Positions 36,477-46,495 of a DNA stretch of 64,000 nt are shown one piece after another; position 1 is the stretch's first letter; the number at the start of each line of letters is the position of its first letter. The stretch spans positions 1,882,001 to 1,946,000 of the forward strand of contig NZ_CP162133.1 of assembly GCF_040833955.1 (NCBI RefSeq), in the 5' to 3' direction. Under the pieces are notes generated by a model. The model saw only the letters and a list, made by a program, of their open reading frames with translations, did not search any database and had not been told where the DNA came from. Source of the DNA: Leptospira sp. WS60.C2. GTDB taxonomy: Bacteria > Spirochaetota > Leptospiria > Leptospirales > Leptospiraceae. Made by a program: the position numbers and the translations under genes.

Positions 36477-37476
36477 ATCCAAGTAAGTCCAAAATCTTAT
36501 TTCCCACTGCTCTCGGTGTTCCTGAATACGGAAATTCATGAATGTAGAGCACAGGGTTAAAATTGATTTCTAGAACCGCGTATCGTTTCGGATCGGGTGT
36601 TTCTCTGATGGCACTAGAGATGATATCAATCCCACATATCACCGCATTCGCTGCCTTTGCTGCTTGTAAGGCAATGGTTTTGAATTCTGGATGGATCATG
36701 TCAGTCACATCAACAGAATCCCCGCCTGTTGAGATATTGGAATTTTTCCTTACATAAACAACTTCATCTTTCTTTGGAACAGACATAAAGTCGTAACCGA
36801 TCTCTGAGAGAACCAAACGTTCGGTCTCAGACATTTGGATTTTCTCTAGCGCAGTAATGTGTCCTTCCCCTCTACGTGGGTCTTTATTTTTTTCTTCAAT
36901 CAATTGGGCAATCGAATGGATACCATCTCCCACCACATTGGCAGGCACACGGTTACAGACGGCAACCACTTCATCACCCAACACAAGAAAACGATATTCT
37001 GGACCTTCGATGAATTCTTCAATGATGATCGAATTGGAAAAAGAAAAAGCCTGTTTGCAATAATACGTAAACGTTTCGAGGGAATCCATAGGATTGGATA
37101 TCCCAATCCCGATACCAAAATTGGTGGTAACTGGTTTTATCACTTTCTTCTTATTTAAAAAAAGTTCGTAGTCCGAAACTGCATCTTCTAACTTCGAATA
37201 ATCTTTTCCAACAGGGATCCTTACTCCATTTTCACCTAACACGAGCTTTGAAGCAACCTTGTTCTCCATCACAAGATAGGTCATTAGGCTATCGAGACGA
37301 GTTTTACTCGCTTCTTTTACGAACTCAATGTGGTTTCCTTGTTTGAGCCTAAGAAAATTTTCTTTTCGATCAATGACTTCTACTGTAATTCCACGAAGAA
37401 ACGCATCACGAATGATGATTTGTGTCGATATTTCTAAATCTTCCCAACCAGGTAATAAGGGTTTTGGATCTACCAT
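36469..37476 (-). CDS. gshB: Glutathione synthetase, ATP-grasp (GshF C-terminal type)
   Basis: A 335-residue ATP-grasp ligase expected to add glycine to gamma-glutamylcysteine. STQIIIRDAFLRGITVEVIDRKENFLRL and SLMTYLVMENKVASKLVL match the C-terminal half of bifunctional GshF, not E. coli GshB. ATP-binding residues in KPVTTNFGIGIGIS and the metal-binding EINFNPVLYIHEFPYSG are present. It starts 1 bp after gshA, so the pair acts as a split GshF. It could also be another cyanophycin-synthetase-like ligase, but the neighbour makes glutathione likely. Confidence 0.85.
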   Translation of the reverse strand: MVDPKPLLPGWEDLEISTQIIIRDAFLRGITVEVIDRKENFLRLKQGNHIEFVKEASKTRLDSLMTYLVMENKVASKLVLGENGVRIPVGKDYSKLEDAVSDYELFLNKKKVIKPVTTNFGIGIGISNPMDSLETFTYYCKQAFSFSNSIIIEEFIEGPEYRFLVLGDEVVAVCNRVPANVVGDGIHSIAQLIEEKNKDPRRGEGHITALEKIQMSETERLVLSEIGYDFMSVPKKDEVVYVRKNSNISTGGDSVDVTDMIHPEFKTIALQAAKAANAVICGIDIISSAIRETPDPKRYAVLEINFNPVLYIHEFPYSGTPRAVGNKILDLLGFT

Positions 37477-37477
37477 C

Positions 37478-39079
37478 TCAAACCTCGCTGCAAAGTTTTA
37501 ATGGTTTGATCTGAATGGGTTTTTGATTTTTTTTAAGATGACTGCCTTCCAATGTTTCTATCTTCTTTTGTTCATAGATGGATTGTTCACTTAAGTCTTC
37601 ATAATACTTCATACGATTCGGAGAAAGTTGAACCGACAATAGCTCTTCCTTATGCGATTTTGCAAGTGCCAGACCAAATTCACGAAAACTATTGCTGTGA
37701 ATTTTTAAATCCAATTCGGACATCGTAGCCCCTAAAATCGAAGGGTCATCCCACTTTTCCCACTGTGCTTCCCATGCCTTGCTAAAAGGACCATTTGCAT
37801 CATTATCATCTAATAAATCTGCAATTGGTTGTAACTCTACAAAAAGTTGGTAAACCATCTCTCTCAATGGTATTTCTTTTTCGAATAATGATACTTTGAC
37901 ATCAGGCTTTCTTCCAAACCAAGTTGTAACTTCTTGGTTTTTTCGCCAATTTGCCATTTCCACCAAATCAGCTTTAGGTGAATCATTCAACATACAATAG
38001 AGAAGAACCATATTAAGGAAATAGAGCCTTGTTTCTTCCACACCAATCGCGGAAAATGGATCCAGATCTAATAATCGGATCTCCAAATACTCGACTCCTC
38101 GGTCCATGAGAGCATCCACAACCCGTTCCTCCCCTTTGGGAACTTGTTTTGGTCTGACGAGTGAATAATATTCATTTTCTAATTGAAGGACAAAGTCATT
38201 CAATTGGTTCGTTGGTTTTGTATTATATTTTTTATACGGTGCATAGGTTTTGGAAACCACATGGCACATATCTGTCGCATATTCTTTTAGTGAATTGACA
38301 GAAATTGGATGTTTCCCTTGTACCTTACTGGTATAACCTATACTCGATAACCGAAGCGTTGTGGCATCGGGAGCATTTAAGGTTTTTGAATCAATCCGTT
38401 TCAAATTTTTTGGAAGTTTACCTATTTCAACAAAAGTATCATCTATTAAACTGGAACTACCAAATAAATACAAAAGAGCAGGAGAGATCCGATAAAAATT
38501 TCGAATCGTATCAAAGTAGATTTGGGATTTTGTTTCTTTGGAGAGTGGTTTTTGGAATCGTTTCTCTGAAACAACGGACAACATACAAGTATCAAAAGAA
38601 ATGTTATAATGCACCCCTGAGATGGTTTGCATTTTTTTTCCATACCGATGCCCTAGCCCATTTCGATAGATTGTTTTTTTGCGACCTTCAATCGAAGTTC
38701 CATACTGACCAACTTCAATTTTGTTCTCCTTTGGCAATACAGGAGGCATGCTAAAAGGCCACAAAAATTCTTGATGCAATTTTTTAGCCGTAAAGGCATG
38801 TAATTCAGTTAATTCAAAAAGTGCATCAGGAATCGTCTTATGAATATTTGTTGCATATTCAATTTGAGCTTCAGCGAAATCTGTTTTAATGAGCGGGTGA
38901 GTTAAACTTGATCCTAAAAATTTTGGATGTGGTGTTTGGGATAAAAATGCTTTTTCATCCACGCGAACACTTTCACGCTCTAATCCATGTTTGGACTTTA
39001 AGAGACAATCTCTGTATTCTTTACTAAAGAGAGAAAGGGTGGAATTTTTTTGTTTGGATTTTAATAATTTTGATTTCAT
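37478..39079 (-). CDS. gshA: Glutamate-cysteine ligase
   Basis: A 533-residue enzyme that joins glutamate and cysteine. GLERESVRVD, the acid residues TDFAEAQIEYAT, MQTISGVHYNISF and YLEIRLLDLDPFSAIGVEE are the family's ATP/metal and substrate regions, as in E. coli GshA and the N-terminal part of GshF. A Ser/Lys-rich N-terminus precedes the core. Transcribed with ggt upstream (3-bp gap) and gshB downstream. Confidence 0.93.
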   Translation of the reverse strand: MKSKLLKSKQKNSTLSLFSKEYRDCLLKSKHGLERESVRVDEKAFLSQTPHPKFLGSSLTHPLIKTDFAEAQIEYATNIHKTIPDALFELTELHAFTAKKLHQEFLWPFSMPPVLPKENKIEVGQYGTSIEGRKKTIYRNGLGHRYGKKMQTISGVHYNISFDTCMLSVVSEKRFQKPLSKETKSQIYFDTIRNFYRISPALLYLFGSSSLIDDTFVEIGKLPKNLKRIDSKTLNAPDATTLRLSSIGYTSKVQGKHPISVNSLKEYATDMCHVVSKTYAPYKKYNTKPTNQLNDFVLQLENEYYSLVRPKQVPKGEERVVDALMDRGVEYLEIRLLDLDPFSAIGVEETRLYFLNMVLLYCMLNDSPKADLVEMANWRKNQEVTTWFGRKPDVKVSLFEKEIPLREMVYQLFVELQPIADLLDDNDANGPFSKAWEAQWEKWDDPSILGATMSELDLKIHSNSFREFGLALAKSHKEELLSVQLSPNRMKYYEDLSEQSIYEQKKIETLEGSHLKKNQKPIQIKPLKLCSEV

Positions 39080-39082
39080 GGA

Positions 39083-40855
39083 CTAAAAACCTAGTGGAAC
39101 ACCTTCCCCTTTCGGGTCTGAGACTCCTACCAGTTTGTCTCCTTCTTTTGACACAACGAATACCTTCGCACGATGCCTACCATATTGGACTTGGTAAAAT
39201 GGTAGTTCTGTTTCCGGAAAATAACCTTTTAGCTCTGGATCTAAAAATAAAATGTCTGGTTGGTACTGATGGTGGATTCGCGGAAAAGAAACACTTTCAT
39301 ACAAGTTTCGTTTTTGCAATAAATAGTGGTATAAAGTGTTGAAGATAGATGTGGGAATTTGTGATCCACCGGGCGCACCAATTACCAATTTCGTATTTCC
39401 ATTCGATTCCAGTAAAATCGTAGGACTCATACTCGAAAGCGGCGTTTTCCCTGGAGCGATTGCATTGGCTTTGGAACCGACTAAGCCATATAAATTGGGG
39501 ACTCCTGGTGCAATTGAAAAATCATCCATTGTGTTGTTGAGAACAAGTCCAGTTCCCGGAACCATTTGTACGGCTCCAAAAATTCCATTGATCGATTGAG
39601 TGGAAGATACAGCATTTCCTTCTTTATCCATTACGGAAATATGCGTTGTGTTGTATGAATCCTTAGGTTCTCCTCCCTTCGGAATTGTTTTCCAATTACC
39701 AGACACTACCTTCTTCTCGATTTCATTTACTTCTTCTTGGATGTAATGTGAGTCAGTAAGTTTAGCAACTGGAACGTCAGTATACTTTGGATCGCCACCT
39801 AAGTTCGCACGATCCCTGTATGCCACCCGCATGGCTTCTGTGATTTGGATAGTTTCACCCACGAGTCCTTTTGGAAATGTTTTTCGTTTTGCCATCTCCG
39901 CGTACATCTGCATCATCGTAACCATATGAACACCCGAACTAGGTGGTGGCATTGTCATCAATTGGTATCCCCAAACAGACGTTATGAGAGGATCAACCTG
40001 CTTAACCTGATATTCTTTCCAATCTTCTTCACTTAAAAATTGATCATATTCTTTATAGTATTCCGTAACTCGATTAACTGTTTCACCATCAACCCATTCT
40101 TTTTCTTCGTTTTCAAGAATTCGATTTAATGTTTGAAATAATTCCTCTTGAACAAGTAATTCTCCTTCGCGAATGGGACGGTTGTCAATGCCAAAGACCT
40201 TCTGCATAGATGGATTCATCTGTGGCCAAACTTTTGCGACTGCATTGCCAAGATCTGCATAAACAGCAAAACCATTTTTCGCATAACGTATAGCAGGTGC
40301 CAATACATCAGAAATTGCGAGTTTTCCATGTTGTTTTTGGATTTTAAGAATCCCTTGTACATTTCCTGGCACACCAGCACTATAAGCACCTCTCAAAATC
40401 TTATCAGTGTCTGGACTTCCATCGGGTTTTAAATAATAAGCGGCCGTTCCCTTTTTTGGCGATCTCTCCCGAAAGTCATAGGCCCATTTTCCTTTTTTGG
40501 GAAGGTATACAATGGCAAATCCACCTCCAAAAAGTCCAGTGGATTGAGGCCTTAAGACCGAAATGGCAAAACTGGCCGCAGTGAATACATCGACTACATT
40601 ACCACCTTGTTTCCATACCTCCACTCCTGCTTGAGAAGCAAGTGGATGGTCGGTTGCTATCATAAATTCTCTACCTACAAGTTCGTATCGAACTCGTTTT
40701 TCTTCGGAAGCTTGGATTTGTGGAAAGGGTTTCTCTTGTTCCTTTGTGACTTCAATCGGTTCTAATAATCTCTGGATCGTTTCACAACTGCCAAAAGAGA
40801 AAAGGAAAACAAGTGATAAAAGAGAAAAGGAAAACGTCCTCTGTTTTAACCTCAA
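39083..40855 (-). CDS. ggt: Gamma-glutamyltransferase, lipoprotein
   Basis: A 590-residue exported enzyme that hydrolyses or transfers the gamma-glutamyl group of glutathione. The signal peptide ends FSFGSC, a lipobox with Cys24. The nucleophile Thr that becomes the N-terminus of the small subunit after self-cleavage is in [30 protein letters not shown] and [10 protein letters not shown], near the N-terminus, and the SSMSPTI and GAPGGSQIP lid regions are conserved. Its ATG overlaps the sufT stop (ATGA). Confidence 0.95.
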   Translation of the reverse strand: MRLKQRTFSFSLLSLVFLFSFGSCETIQRLLEPIEVTKEQEKPFPQIQASEEKRVRYELVGREFMIATDHPLASQAGVEVWKQGGNVVDVFTAASFAISVLRPQSTGLFGGGFAIVYLPKKGKWAYDFRERSPKKGTAAYYLKPDGSPDTDKILRGAYSAGVPGNVQGILKIQKQHGKLAISDVLAPAIRYAKNGFAVYADLGNAVAKVWPQMNPSMQKVFGIDNRPIREGELLVQEELFQTLNRILENEEKEWVDGETVNRVTEYYKEYDQFLSEEDWKEYQVKQVDPLITSVWGYQLMTMPPPSSGVHMVTMMQMYAEMAKRKTFPKGLVGETIQITEAMRVAYRDRANLGGDPKYTDVPVAKLTDSHYIQEEVNEIEKKVVSGNWKTIPKGGEPKDSYNTTHISVMDKEGNAVSSTQSINGIFGAVQMVPGTGLVLNNTMDDFSIAPGVPNLYGLVGSKANAIAPGKTPLSSMSPTILLESNGNTKLVIGAPGGSQIPTSIFNTLYHYLLQKRNLYESVSFPRIHHQYQPDILFLDPELKGYFPETELPFYQVQYGRHRAKVFVVSKEGDKLVGVSDPKGEGVPLGF

Positions 40856-41175
40856 TCAAATATCCCCATTTGCATCTTTGCTTCTTCACTTGCCATTTGT
40901 CTTGGATCCCATTTGGGATTCCAGACAACATGAACTATCACTTCCGAAATTCCATCGACCCGTAAGGCATGATTTTCAATATCCTGTTTCATTTGAGGAC
41001 CGGCAGGACAAGCAAGTGAAGTGTAGGTCATCGTCACTTCTGCTTTCTCTCCTTCTACTTTGATGTCGTAAATCAAACCTAGTTCGATAAGAGAAATCCC
41101 AATCTCAGGATCCTCTACGGAACGAACACTATGAAAAACTTCCCATTCTTTCTCTGTTTCAGGTTCTCGGATCAT
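40852..41175 (-). CDS. sufT: SufT/MIP18-family Fe-S assembly protein
   Basis: A 107-residue DUF59 protein. [25 protein letters not shown] and [18 protein letters not shown] are the family core with the conserved Cys. Such proteins assist maturation of Fe-S clusters, and their position in suf operons supports the name. ATG at 41175 is used: GAGG is about 7 bp upstream, and it overlaps the sufU stop by 4 bp. Confidence 0.9.
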   Translation of the reverse strand: MIREPETEKEWEVFHSVRSVEDPEIGISLIELGLIYDIKVEGEKAEVTMTYTSLACPAGPQMKQDIENHALRVDGISEVIVHVVWNPKWDPRQMASEEAKMQMGIFD

Positions 41176-41603
41176 TTGTTTACCTCTAAAATTTTCAGTA
41201 AAGTTTGCCAGGGCAAAAGTGCACAACGATGACGACTTGGATGGGTTCTCACTGTTTCAAAAAAAGATCTCTCTTCCAAATCATCTAACAAGGAAGTTTC
41301 CTCTCCCTCTAGGATTTTTTTTCGCTCTTGTAAATACGAGGAAAGTTCCCCTTGTTGGAATTTGTTCTGGTGTTTGAATAAAAACCCCAAAGCTGCCGAA
41401 CAAATGGAACAAGATTCTCCCCCAACCGCAACGATTTGGACTTTTCCCTCTACGTTTGGCTTACAATATAATTTCACTTCATCCCCACAAAGAGGATTCA
41501 AACCCTCCACCACCAAGAGTGGTTCACTTGGAAGTAACCAATTGGCATAAGATTTCCATTTTTGGAAATCTTGATAGGATTTATTTTCTAACGACACGAC
41601 CAA
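41172..41603 (-). CDS. sufU: SufU/NifU-like Fe-S assembly protein
   Basis: A 143-residue protein with [14 protein letters not shown], the [15 protein letters not shown] cysteine motif and [11 protein letters not shown], the three Cys-containing blocks of SufU. In Bacillus SufU relays persulfide sulfur from SufS. The 'ESCSICSA' block has an extra Cys compared with the common GCSIS pattern. The start is TTG, 23 bp inside sufS. Confidence 0.9.
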   Translation of the reverse strand: MVVSLENKSYQDFQKWKSYANWLLPSEPLLVVEGLNPLCGDEVKLYCKPNVEGKVQIVAVGGESCSICSAALGFLFKHQNKFQQGELSSYLQERKKILEGEETSLLDDLEERSFFETVRTHPSRHRCALLPWQTLLKILEVNK

Positions 41604-42825
41604 AGATAGATTTTACTTTTTCAATGGAGTGAAGTAAGACATCCACGTCTTCTTTTGTATTGTAAAAGTAAAACGATGCACGACAGGTTCCTGGAATTTG
41701 GAAGTGTTTCATGAGTGGTTGGCAACAATGGTGACCTACCCGAATGGCAACACCTTCTTCATCCAAAATGGATCCAACATCATGAGGATGAATCCCATCC
41801 AGAGTAAATGAAATGACTCCACCTCGTTTGTCTAAATCTTCCGTTCCATAAATGGAAAGTCCGCCAATTCGTACCATTTTTTCCAATGCATACTCGGTTA
41901 ACATCCGTTCGTGGTCTTTGATTGCCTGCATCCCTACATTTTGTAAGTAGTCCAGTGCATGGGAAAACCCAATCACACCAGCAATGTTCGGTGTTCCCGC
42001 TTCTAATTTGGCAGGAAGTGCTGCATAAGTGGAACTTTCTAAATCCACTGTCTCAATCATATCTCCACCACCAAGCCATGGTGGCATTGCTTCTAAGATC
42101 TCTTCCTTCCCAAAGAGCACTCCAACACCAGTAGGCCCGAGCATCTTGTGCGCGGAAAATGCATAAAAATCGACATCTAAATCCACTAAGTGAATTGGCA
42201 TATGGCAAGCTGCCTGTGCTCCGTCGACTAGTACCTTTGCACCTACTTGCCTTGCTCGATCAATGATCTTGGTTAGATCATGAACTGTTCCCGTTACATT
42301 CGACATTTGACTAATCGCAACAATTTTTGTGCGCTTTGTAATAATCTCATTTAACTTGGATAAGTCGTACGTTGTATCTTCTAAAATAGGAATAAATTTT
42401 AAGAAAGCCTTTTTTTCCTGTGCCAACATCTGCCAAGGAACTAAATTCGAATGGTGTTCTTGTACCGATAAAACAATTTCATCACCTTCACACACATTCA
42501 CTCTACCATAGGTTTGTGCCACTAGGTTGATCGCATCGGTTGTTCCCCGTGTGAAAATAATTGCTTTGGCACATTGCGCCTGAAAAAAATGAGATGTTTT
42601 AATCCGAGTGCGTTCAAAGAGCTCTGTTGCATGTTGCGAAAGATAATAAACTCCCCTATGGATGTTCGCATTCTCTTTCGCATAATAATCATTTGTTGCT
42701 TGTATCACACTCAATGGTTTTTGAGACGTGGCTCCATTGTCTAGATAAACCAATGGTTTCCCATTCGGCATAGTTTCGGAAAGGATCGGAAAGTCTAATC
42801 TTAGCTTGTATGGATCTAAACTCAT
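41581..42825 (-). CDS. sufS: Cysteine desulfurase, SufS type
   Basis: A 414-residue PLP enzyme that removes sulfur from cysteine for cluster assembly. The PLP lysine lies in [20 protein letters not shown] and the catalytic Cys in the [11 protein letters not shown] loop; [11 protein letters not shown] and [15 protein letters not shown] begin the family pattern. Class II desulfurase. Start overlaps the Rieske gene stop (ATGA). Confidence 0.97.
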   Translation of the reverse strand: MSLDPYKLRLDFPILSETMPNGKPLVYLDNGATSQKPLSVIQATNDYYAKENANIHRGVYYLSQHATELFERTRIKTSHFFQAQCAKAIIFTRGTTDAINLVAQTYGRVNVCEGDEIVLSVQEHHSNLVPWQMLAQEKKAFLKFIPILEDTTYDLSKLNEIITKRTKIVAISQMSNVTGTVHDLTKIIDRARQVGAKVLVDGAQAACHMPIHLVDLDVDFYAFSAHKMLGPTGVGVLFGKEEILEAMPPWLGGGDMIETVDLESSTYAALPAKLEAGTPNIAGVIGFSHALDYLQNVGMQAIKDHERMLTEYALEKMVRIGGLSIYGTEDLDKRGGVISFTLDGIHPHDVGSILDEEGVAIRVGHHCCQPLMKHFQIPGTCRASFYFYNTKEDVDVLLHSIEKVKSIFGRVVRK

Positions 42826-43136
42826 ACGGACTCCAAATCCACTTCCAAATCGTCTCCGTTTACCTTGGTGGGGAAAACCGTCAAAGGTTCCGTCGCAGGA
42901 AGAGCAAGCACACTTCCATTTCGAATATCAAATTGAGCAAAATGGCGTGGGCATGTAATCACACAACCTTCTAACTTTCCACAAGAGATTTCTTCACCAT
43001 CATGAGTGCAGGAATCCTCAAATGCATAATACTCGTTTTCCACTTTTGTGACTGCCACCGAGAAATGACGAGTTTTGATGACTTTCAATTTTCCTTCTTC
43101 AATTTCCCGAATGGATACTAGTTTTTTAAATGCCAT
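42822..43136 (-). CDS. Rieske-type [2Fe-2S] ferredoxin
   Basis: A 104-residue soluble protein with the two Rieske ligand blocks CTHDG and CPRHFAQFD. The second box has CPRH, with Cys and His as ligands. Non-heme oxygenase-type ferredoxins of this kind occur in suf operons of several bacteria. ATG at 43136 is preferred over 43139 since AGGAGG is about 6 bp away. Confidence 0.92.
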   Translation of the reverse strand: MAFKKLVSIREIEEGKLKVIKTRHFSVAVTKVENEYYAFEDSCTHDGEEISCGKLEGCVITCPRHFAQFDIRNGSVLALPATEPLTVFPTKVNGDDLEVDLESV

Positions 43137-44299
43137 CATTTCCCTCCTACAAGGATTTCTCGGATCGAAGTTTCCAATCGTTCTTTTATTTCATCATGAA
43201 AACCAATGGAATGGACCGTTTCCCCATAAAACGCAGTGACAAGAAGTGACTTGGATTCTTCCGGACTCAAACCCCGTGACAATAAATAAAAAAACTGTTC
43301 TTCATCGATGTCACCGACAGTCGCACCGTGAGTACACGATACATCTTCTGCTAACACTTCTAATTTGGGGTTAGCTTCCGCTCTTGCTTTTTTGTTTAAT
43401 GAAAGATTAAATGATTCTTGATGGGCAACCACCTTTTTTAAATTAGGTGGAATGATCAAATTTCCTGTGAATACATGGTGTGATTTGTCCGTTACGATTG
43501 CTTTGTAACTAATTTTACTCGATGTATGGTCTGCATGGTGATGCATCTCCATATCCAAGTCTTTTAAATTCCGATTGGCCAATGCCGAAACACCATCAAC
43601 AGTCACTTCCGCTCCTTTTCCTAGAAGGTGGGAATGCAAAAAAAACTTAGAACGAAATCCACCAAAAGGAAAATGATGGAGTTTTACGGAAGCATTTTCT
43701 TTTGCAAAAACAACTACGGTGCGAAATTGAATGAGATCCTCATCTAAGTTTTCCTCATCTAACACTTCAACGACGGAATCCTTTTCAAACACAAATACAT
43801 CGAATACCGTTTGCAAGTGCAGTGACTCTGTCCCATGTTCCGATTTTGACTTTAAATGGATTTGAGATGAGGTGCCTTGTGGAACATAAAAAACACGAAA
43901 CAAAAAACGAGCCAAGTCCCCATCAAAGGACTCTTCAATTTTTGTGAGTCCATCTTCGCATTGGTAAACATCCACTCGTCCAGATTTCAGGATCGATACG
44001 GACGTAAAATAATCCTTCGGTAGATGGGATTTGATGAGACCAAGAATCTCATCTATTTTTTGATTGGAAATGGAATTCTTAGAAGAACTCTCTTCCTTAT
44101 TTTCTGTGATGGTTAGTTTTGCCTTGGGGTCAAACCCAAGTTCTTCCCAATCAATAGAACCCAATGGAAACTTACGAAAACTTTCTTCTTTTTCCGTTGG
44201 AAGTTTTAAATGTTCCAAACGGGAAAACAAAGACTGAGAGAACTCGAGTCGTTTTTTTTCCTCTAGAATGAAATGAGTTTTGGTGAGTGAGGAATTCAT
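43136..44299 (-). CDS. sufD: SufD subunit of the SufBCD-type complex
   Basis: A 387-residue SufB/SufD-family protein. The C-terminal signature is [42 protein letters not shown], closer to SufD in overall length and N-terminus than to the longer SufB. SufD binds SufC and helps form the scaffold. ATG at 44299 has AAGGAG 4-5 bp upstream and overlaps the sufC stop. No sufB is present in the window. Confidence 0.9.
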   Translation of the reverse strand: MNSSLTKTHFILEEKKRLEFSQSLFSRLEHLKLPTEKEESFRKFPLGSIDWEELGFDPKAKLTITENKEESSSKNSISNQKIDEILGLIKSHLPKDYFTSVSILKSGRVDVYQCEDGLTKIEESFDGDLARFLFRVFYVPQGTSSQIHLKSKSEHGTESLHLQTVFDVFVFEKDSVVEVLDEENLDEDLIQFRTVVVFAKENASVKLHHFPFGGFRSKFFLHSHLLGKGAEVTVDGVSALANRNLKDLDMEMHHHADHTSSKISYKAIVTDKSHHVFTGNLIIPPNLKKVVAHQESFNLSLNKKARAEANPKLEVLAEDVSCTHGATVGDIDEEQFFYLLSRGLSPEESKSLLVTAFYGETVHSIGFHDEIKERLETSIREILVGGK

Positions 44300-45048
44300 T
44301 TGACTCCTTCTCTCTCCAAGATCCAATCATAACCAACCTCTTCCAATTTTAAGGAGAGTTCTTTACCACCAGTTTCTAAAATGCGACCATCCGCAAATAC
44401 ATGCACAAAATCAGGAACGATATAATTTAACATCCTTTGGTAATGTGTGATGAGCAAAATGGAACGTTCAGGATCACGATTGGCATTGATTCCTTCGGAA
44501 ACGATTCGAAGGGCATCAATATCAAGTCCCGAATCGGTTTCATCTAAAATGGACAAAACTGGTTTTAACAAACTCATTTGTAGAATTTCAGCTCTCTTTT
44601 TTTCTCCACCAGAAAAACCATCATTCACATAACGACCAATAAATGCTTGAGGAACTTCGAGTAAATCCATCGCCATCTTTAATTCCTGTTTAAACTCTTT
44701 CACAGGCACTTCTTTGCCACGATGCGCTTTCAAAATTGATTTTAAAAAATTTCCGATGGTTACGCCGGGAAGCGCTGTTGGGTATTGAAACGATAGAAAG
44801 AGACCAAGTCTTGCTCTTTCATCCGTTGTCATTTTTAAAATGGACTGACCACGAAAGAGAATGTCTCCGGAGGTGACGGTGTATTTTGGATGGCCTAAAA
44901 TAACATTCGAGAGTGTACTTTTTCCAGATCCATTGGGACCCATGATCGCATGTACTTCGCCAGACCCGATGGAAAGATTCACGCCTCGGAGGATTTGTTT
45001 GTCTCCCACACTGGCATGTAGAGATTGAATTTCAAGAATTGCGGACAA
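44296..45048 (-). CDS. sufC: SufC, ATPase of the Suf scaffold
   Basis: A 250-residue ABC-type ATPase. Walker A is [10 protein letters not shown]; signature [14 protein letters not shown]; Walker [12 protein letters not shown] with the Suf-specific Asp-Glu-Thr-Asp-Ser-Gly, and the ITHYQRML H-loop. It is cytoplasmic and acts with SufB/SufD, not in transport. The start is TTG with AGGA about 7 bp upstream. A Fur/PerR-like palindrome lies 22-38 bp before the start. Confidence 0.97.
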   Translation of the reverse strand: MSAILEIQSLHASVGDKQILRGVNLSIGSGEVHAIMGPNGSGKSTLSNVILGHPKYTVTSGDILFRGQSILKMTTDERARLGLFLSFQYPTALPGVTIGNFLKSILKAHRGKEVPVKEFKQELKMAMDLLEVPQAFIGRYVNDGFSGGEKKRAEILQMSLLKPVLSILDETDSGLDIDALRIVSEGINANRDPERSILLITHYQRMLNYIVPDFVHVFADGRILETGGKELSLKLEEVGYDWILEREGVK

Positions 45049-45069
45049 GGTGATATCCTGTTTTTATAT

Positions 45070-45086
45070 TTTAGAATGATTCTACA
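45070..45086. promoter_or_regulatory. Fur/PerR-like palindrome in front of the suf-gsh operon
   Basis: TTAGAATGATTCTAC at 45071-45085 contains a perfect 6-1-6 palindrome (45072-45084), with a further matched pair at 45070/45086. It agrees with the 7-1-7 Fur/PerR-type consensus TTATAATNATTATAA at about 11 of 14 positions by eye. A possible -10 box TAAAAT lies beside it on the minus strand (45091-45086) and a weak -35 upstream. A repressor here would cover the promoter. This is inference. Confidence 0.4.
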
Positions 45087-45140
45087 TTTTAGACGAATCC
45101 CTTCTACCAGGAAAAACGACCAGTCAAAAAAAACAAGATT

Positions 45141-46379
45141 CTATTCCGACCAGCTCACCTGTGCCACCAAGATCTTCCCCGCCATGAGAGAAAAGGTAAA
45201 GATCACGTATTGATTTTGATTTCCAATGTCATACAAAGGATACGTCACACCCCACTTTTTGCGAAAGCGCTCTGATTCCTCTTTGTGTTTGAGAAAGTAT
45301 GGTTTCCAGGCGTAATTGTTTCCAATCTGCCTAGACCGTTCTAAGTACCCACCGTTCATTCGATCCAGGTCATACGTTGGAGTGATTTGGTAACCTTCCG
45401 CATCGCAGACAAATACTTTCAAAATTTCTCTTGGGAGAGATCCTAGGATTTGTCCAAAACGATACGGAAAGTCCTCTTCTTTGGCATCCGAAAGTTCATA
45501 AAACAAATCTTGCAACTGATCGATGATCTTTTGTTCTCGAATTCCTTTCTCACGAAGTTCGTTTGAGCGAACTTGGGAGAAATTTTCAAGAACCGTCTTC
45601 ATTTTATCGGAAAACGTATTTCGATTTAAAAAATGCGGGTTCGGCGTCGAAAAATAAAATCCTTGGAGGAGATTGGCACCCATCGAAAGGGCAAGATTCA
45701 CCTCTTCCTCAGTTTCTATCCCTTCAAACAAGAGTTGGCTTCCCAATTTTTGGGACATTTCAGAGATCGCACCGAGAACCTGCTTGAATGAGTTTTTATT
45801 CAAACTCTCCCGCATGATCCGAATGTCCACCTTCATGATGTCTGGATGCAGATAACCAATTCGTTCTAAATTGGAAAAACCAGTGCCTAGGTCATCAATG
45901 GCAATTTTGAGTCCGTAATCCCGAAAGATTTGGACGATTTGGATGAGACGTTCAATGGAACCGTCAAATTCATCCTCTGTGATTTCAATCACCACTTGGT
46001 TGCGATCGATTCCATACTTTTCGATGAGTTGGATGATATGAAAATTTTCGGCAAACAGATCGGTATGATGCACCCTAGAAAGAAAGTTTGGCATCATATT
46101 GAAAAAGAGTTTGGTGCGAAGAGAGCTCTCTTTCAGGGTCTGGATCGCCTTTTCCCGCAAAATCCGATCAATGTTGTATACTGGGACGGGATCCTGATCC
46201 CGGTTGTGGAACAAACCACCTAAAGAGTGGTAGGTGTTCTTTTCTGGGTTAAACTGGCGACCAAGTACCTCATAAGCCGAGATCGAGCGATTGATGGCGT
46301 TGACGATGGGTTGGAAATGAGGAACAAAGTATGTTTCGTTCCAAAATTGGTTTCCTTCCGTTGATTCCGTTGTGAACAT
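45141..46379 (-). CDS. EAL-domain c-di-GMP phosphodiesterase with C-terminal sensor domain
   Basis: A 412-residue cytoplasmic protein. The EAL domain (about 18-255) keeps EVLGR at 37, FNMMPN, VIEITED, IAIDDLGTG, DIMKVDIRIM, FEGIETEEE and LLQGFYF, so it should be active. A helical linker leads to a C-terminal domain (about 295-405) with a Cache/PAS-like pattern, as in YkuI-type proteins, which may bind a ligand. No signal peptide. A palindrome lies just upstream of its start. Confidence 0.9.
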   Translation of the reverse strand: MFTTESTEGNQFWNETYFVPHFQPIVNAINRSISAYEVLGRQFNPEKNTYHSLGGLFHNRDQDPVPVYNIDRILREKAIQTLKESSLRTKLFFNMMPNFLSRVHHTDLFAENFHIIQLIEKYGIDRNQVVIEITEDEFDGSIERLIQIVQIFRDYGLKIAIDDLGTGFSNLERIGYLHPDIMKVDIRIMRESLNKNSFKQVLGAISEMSQKLGSQLLFEGIETEEEVNLALSMGANLLQGFYFSTPNPHFLNRNTFSDKMKTVLENFSQVRSNELREKGIREQKIIDQLQDLFYELSDAKEEDFPYRFGQILGSLPREILKVFVCDAEGYQITPTYDLDRMNGGYLERSRQIGNNYAWKPYFLKHKEESERFRKKWGVTYPLYDIGNQNQYVIFTFSLMAGKILVAQVSWSE

Positions 46380-46394
46380 GGTTCCCTTTCTTCC

Positions 46395-46410
46395 AACTTA
46401 GAACTAAGTT
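46395..46410. promoter_or_regulatory. Palindrome upstream of the EAL gene
   Basis: AACTTAG and CTAAGTT form perfect 7-bp arms around AA, 16-31 bp before the EAL gene start. Next to it the minus strand can also form an imperfect 11-bp hairpin (46450-46479). An operator role is only a possibility. Confidence 0.3.
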
Positions 46411-46495
46411 CAAAACTGGCAAGAAAAATTCCACATATTTGGAACAAAATGGACTTATTTTTGACTAAATAAATCCATAAGTATGTCATTTTGCC

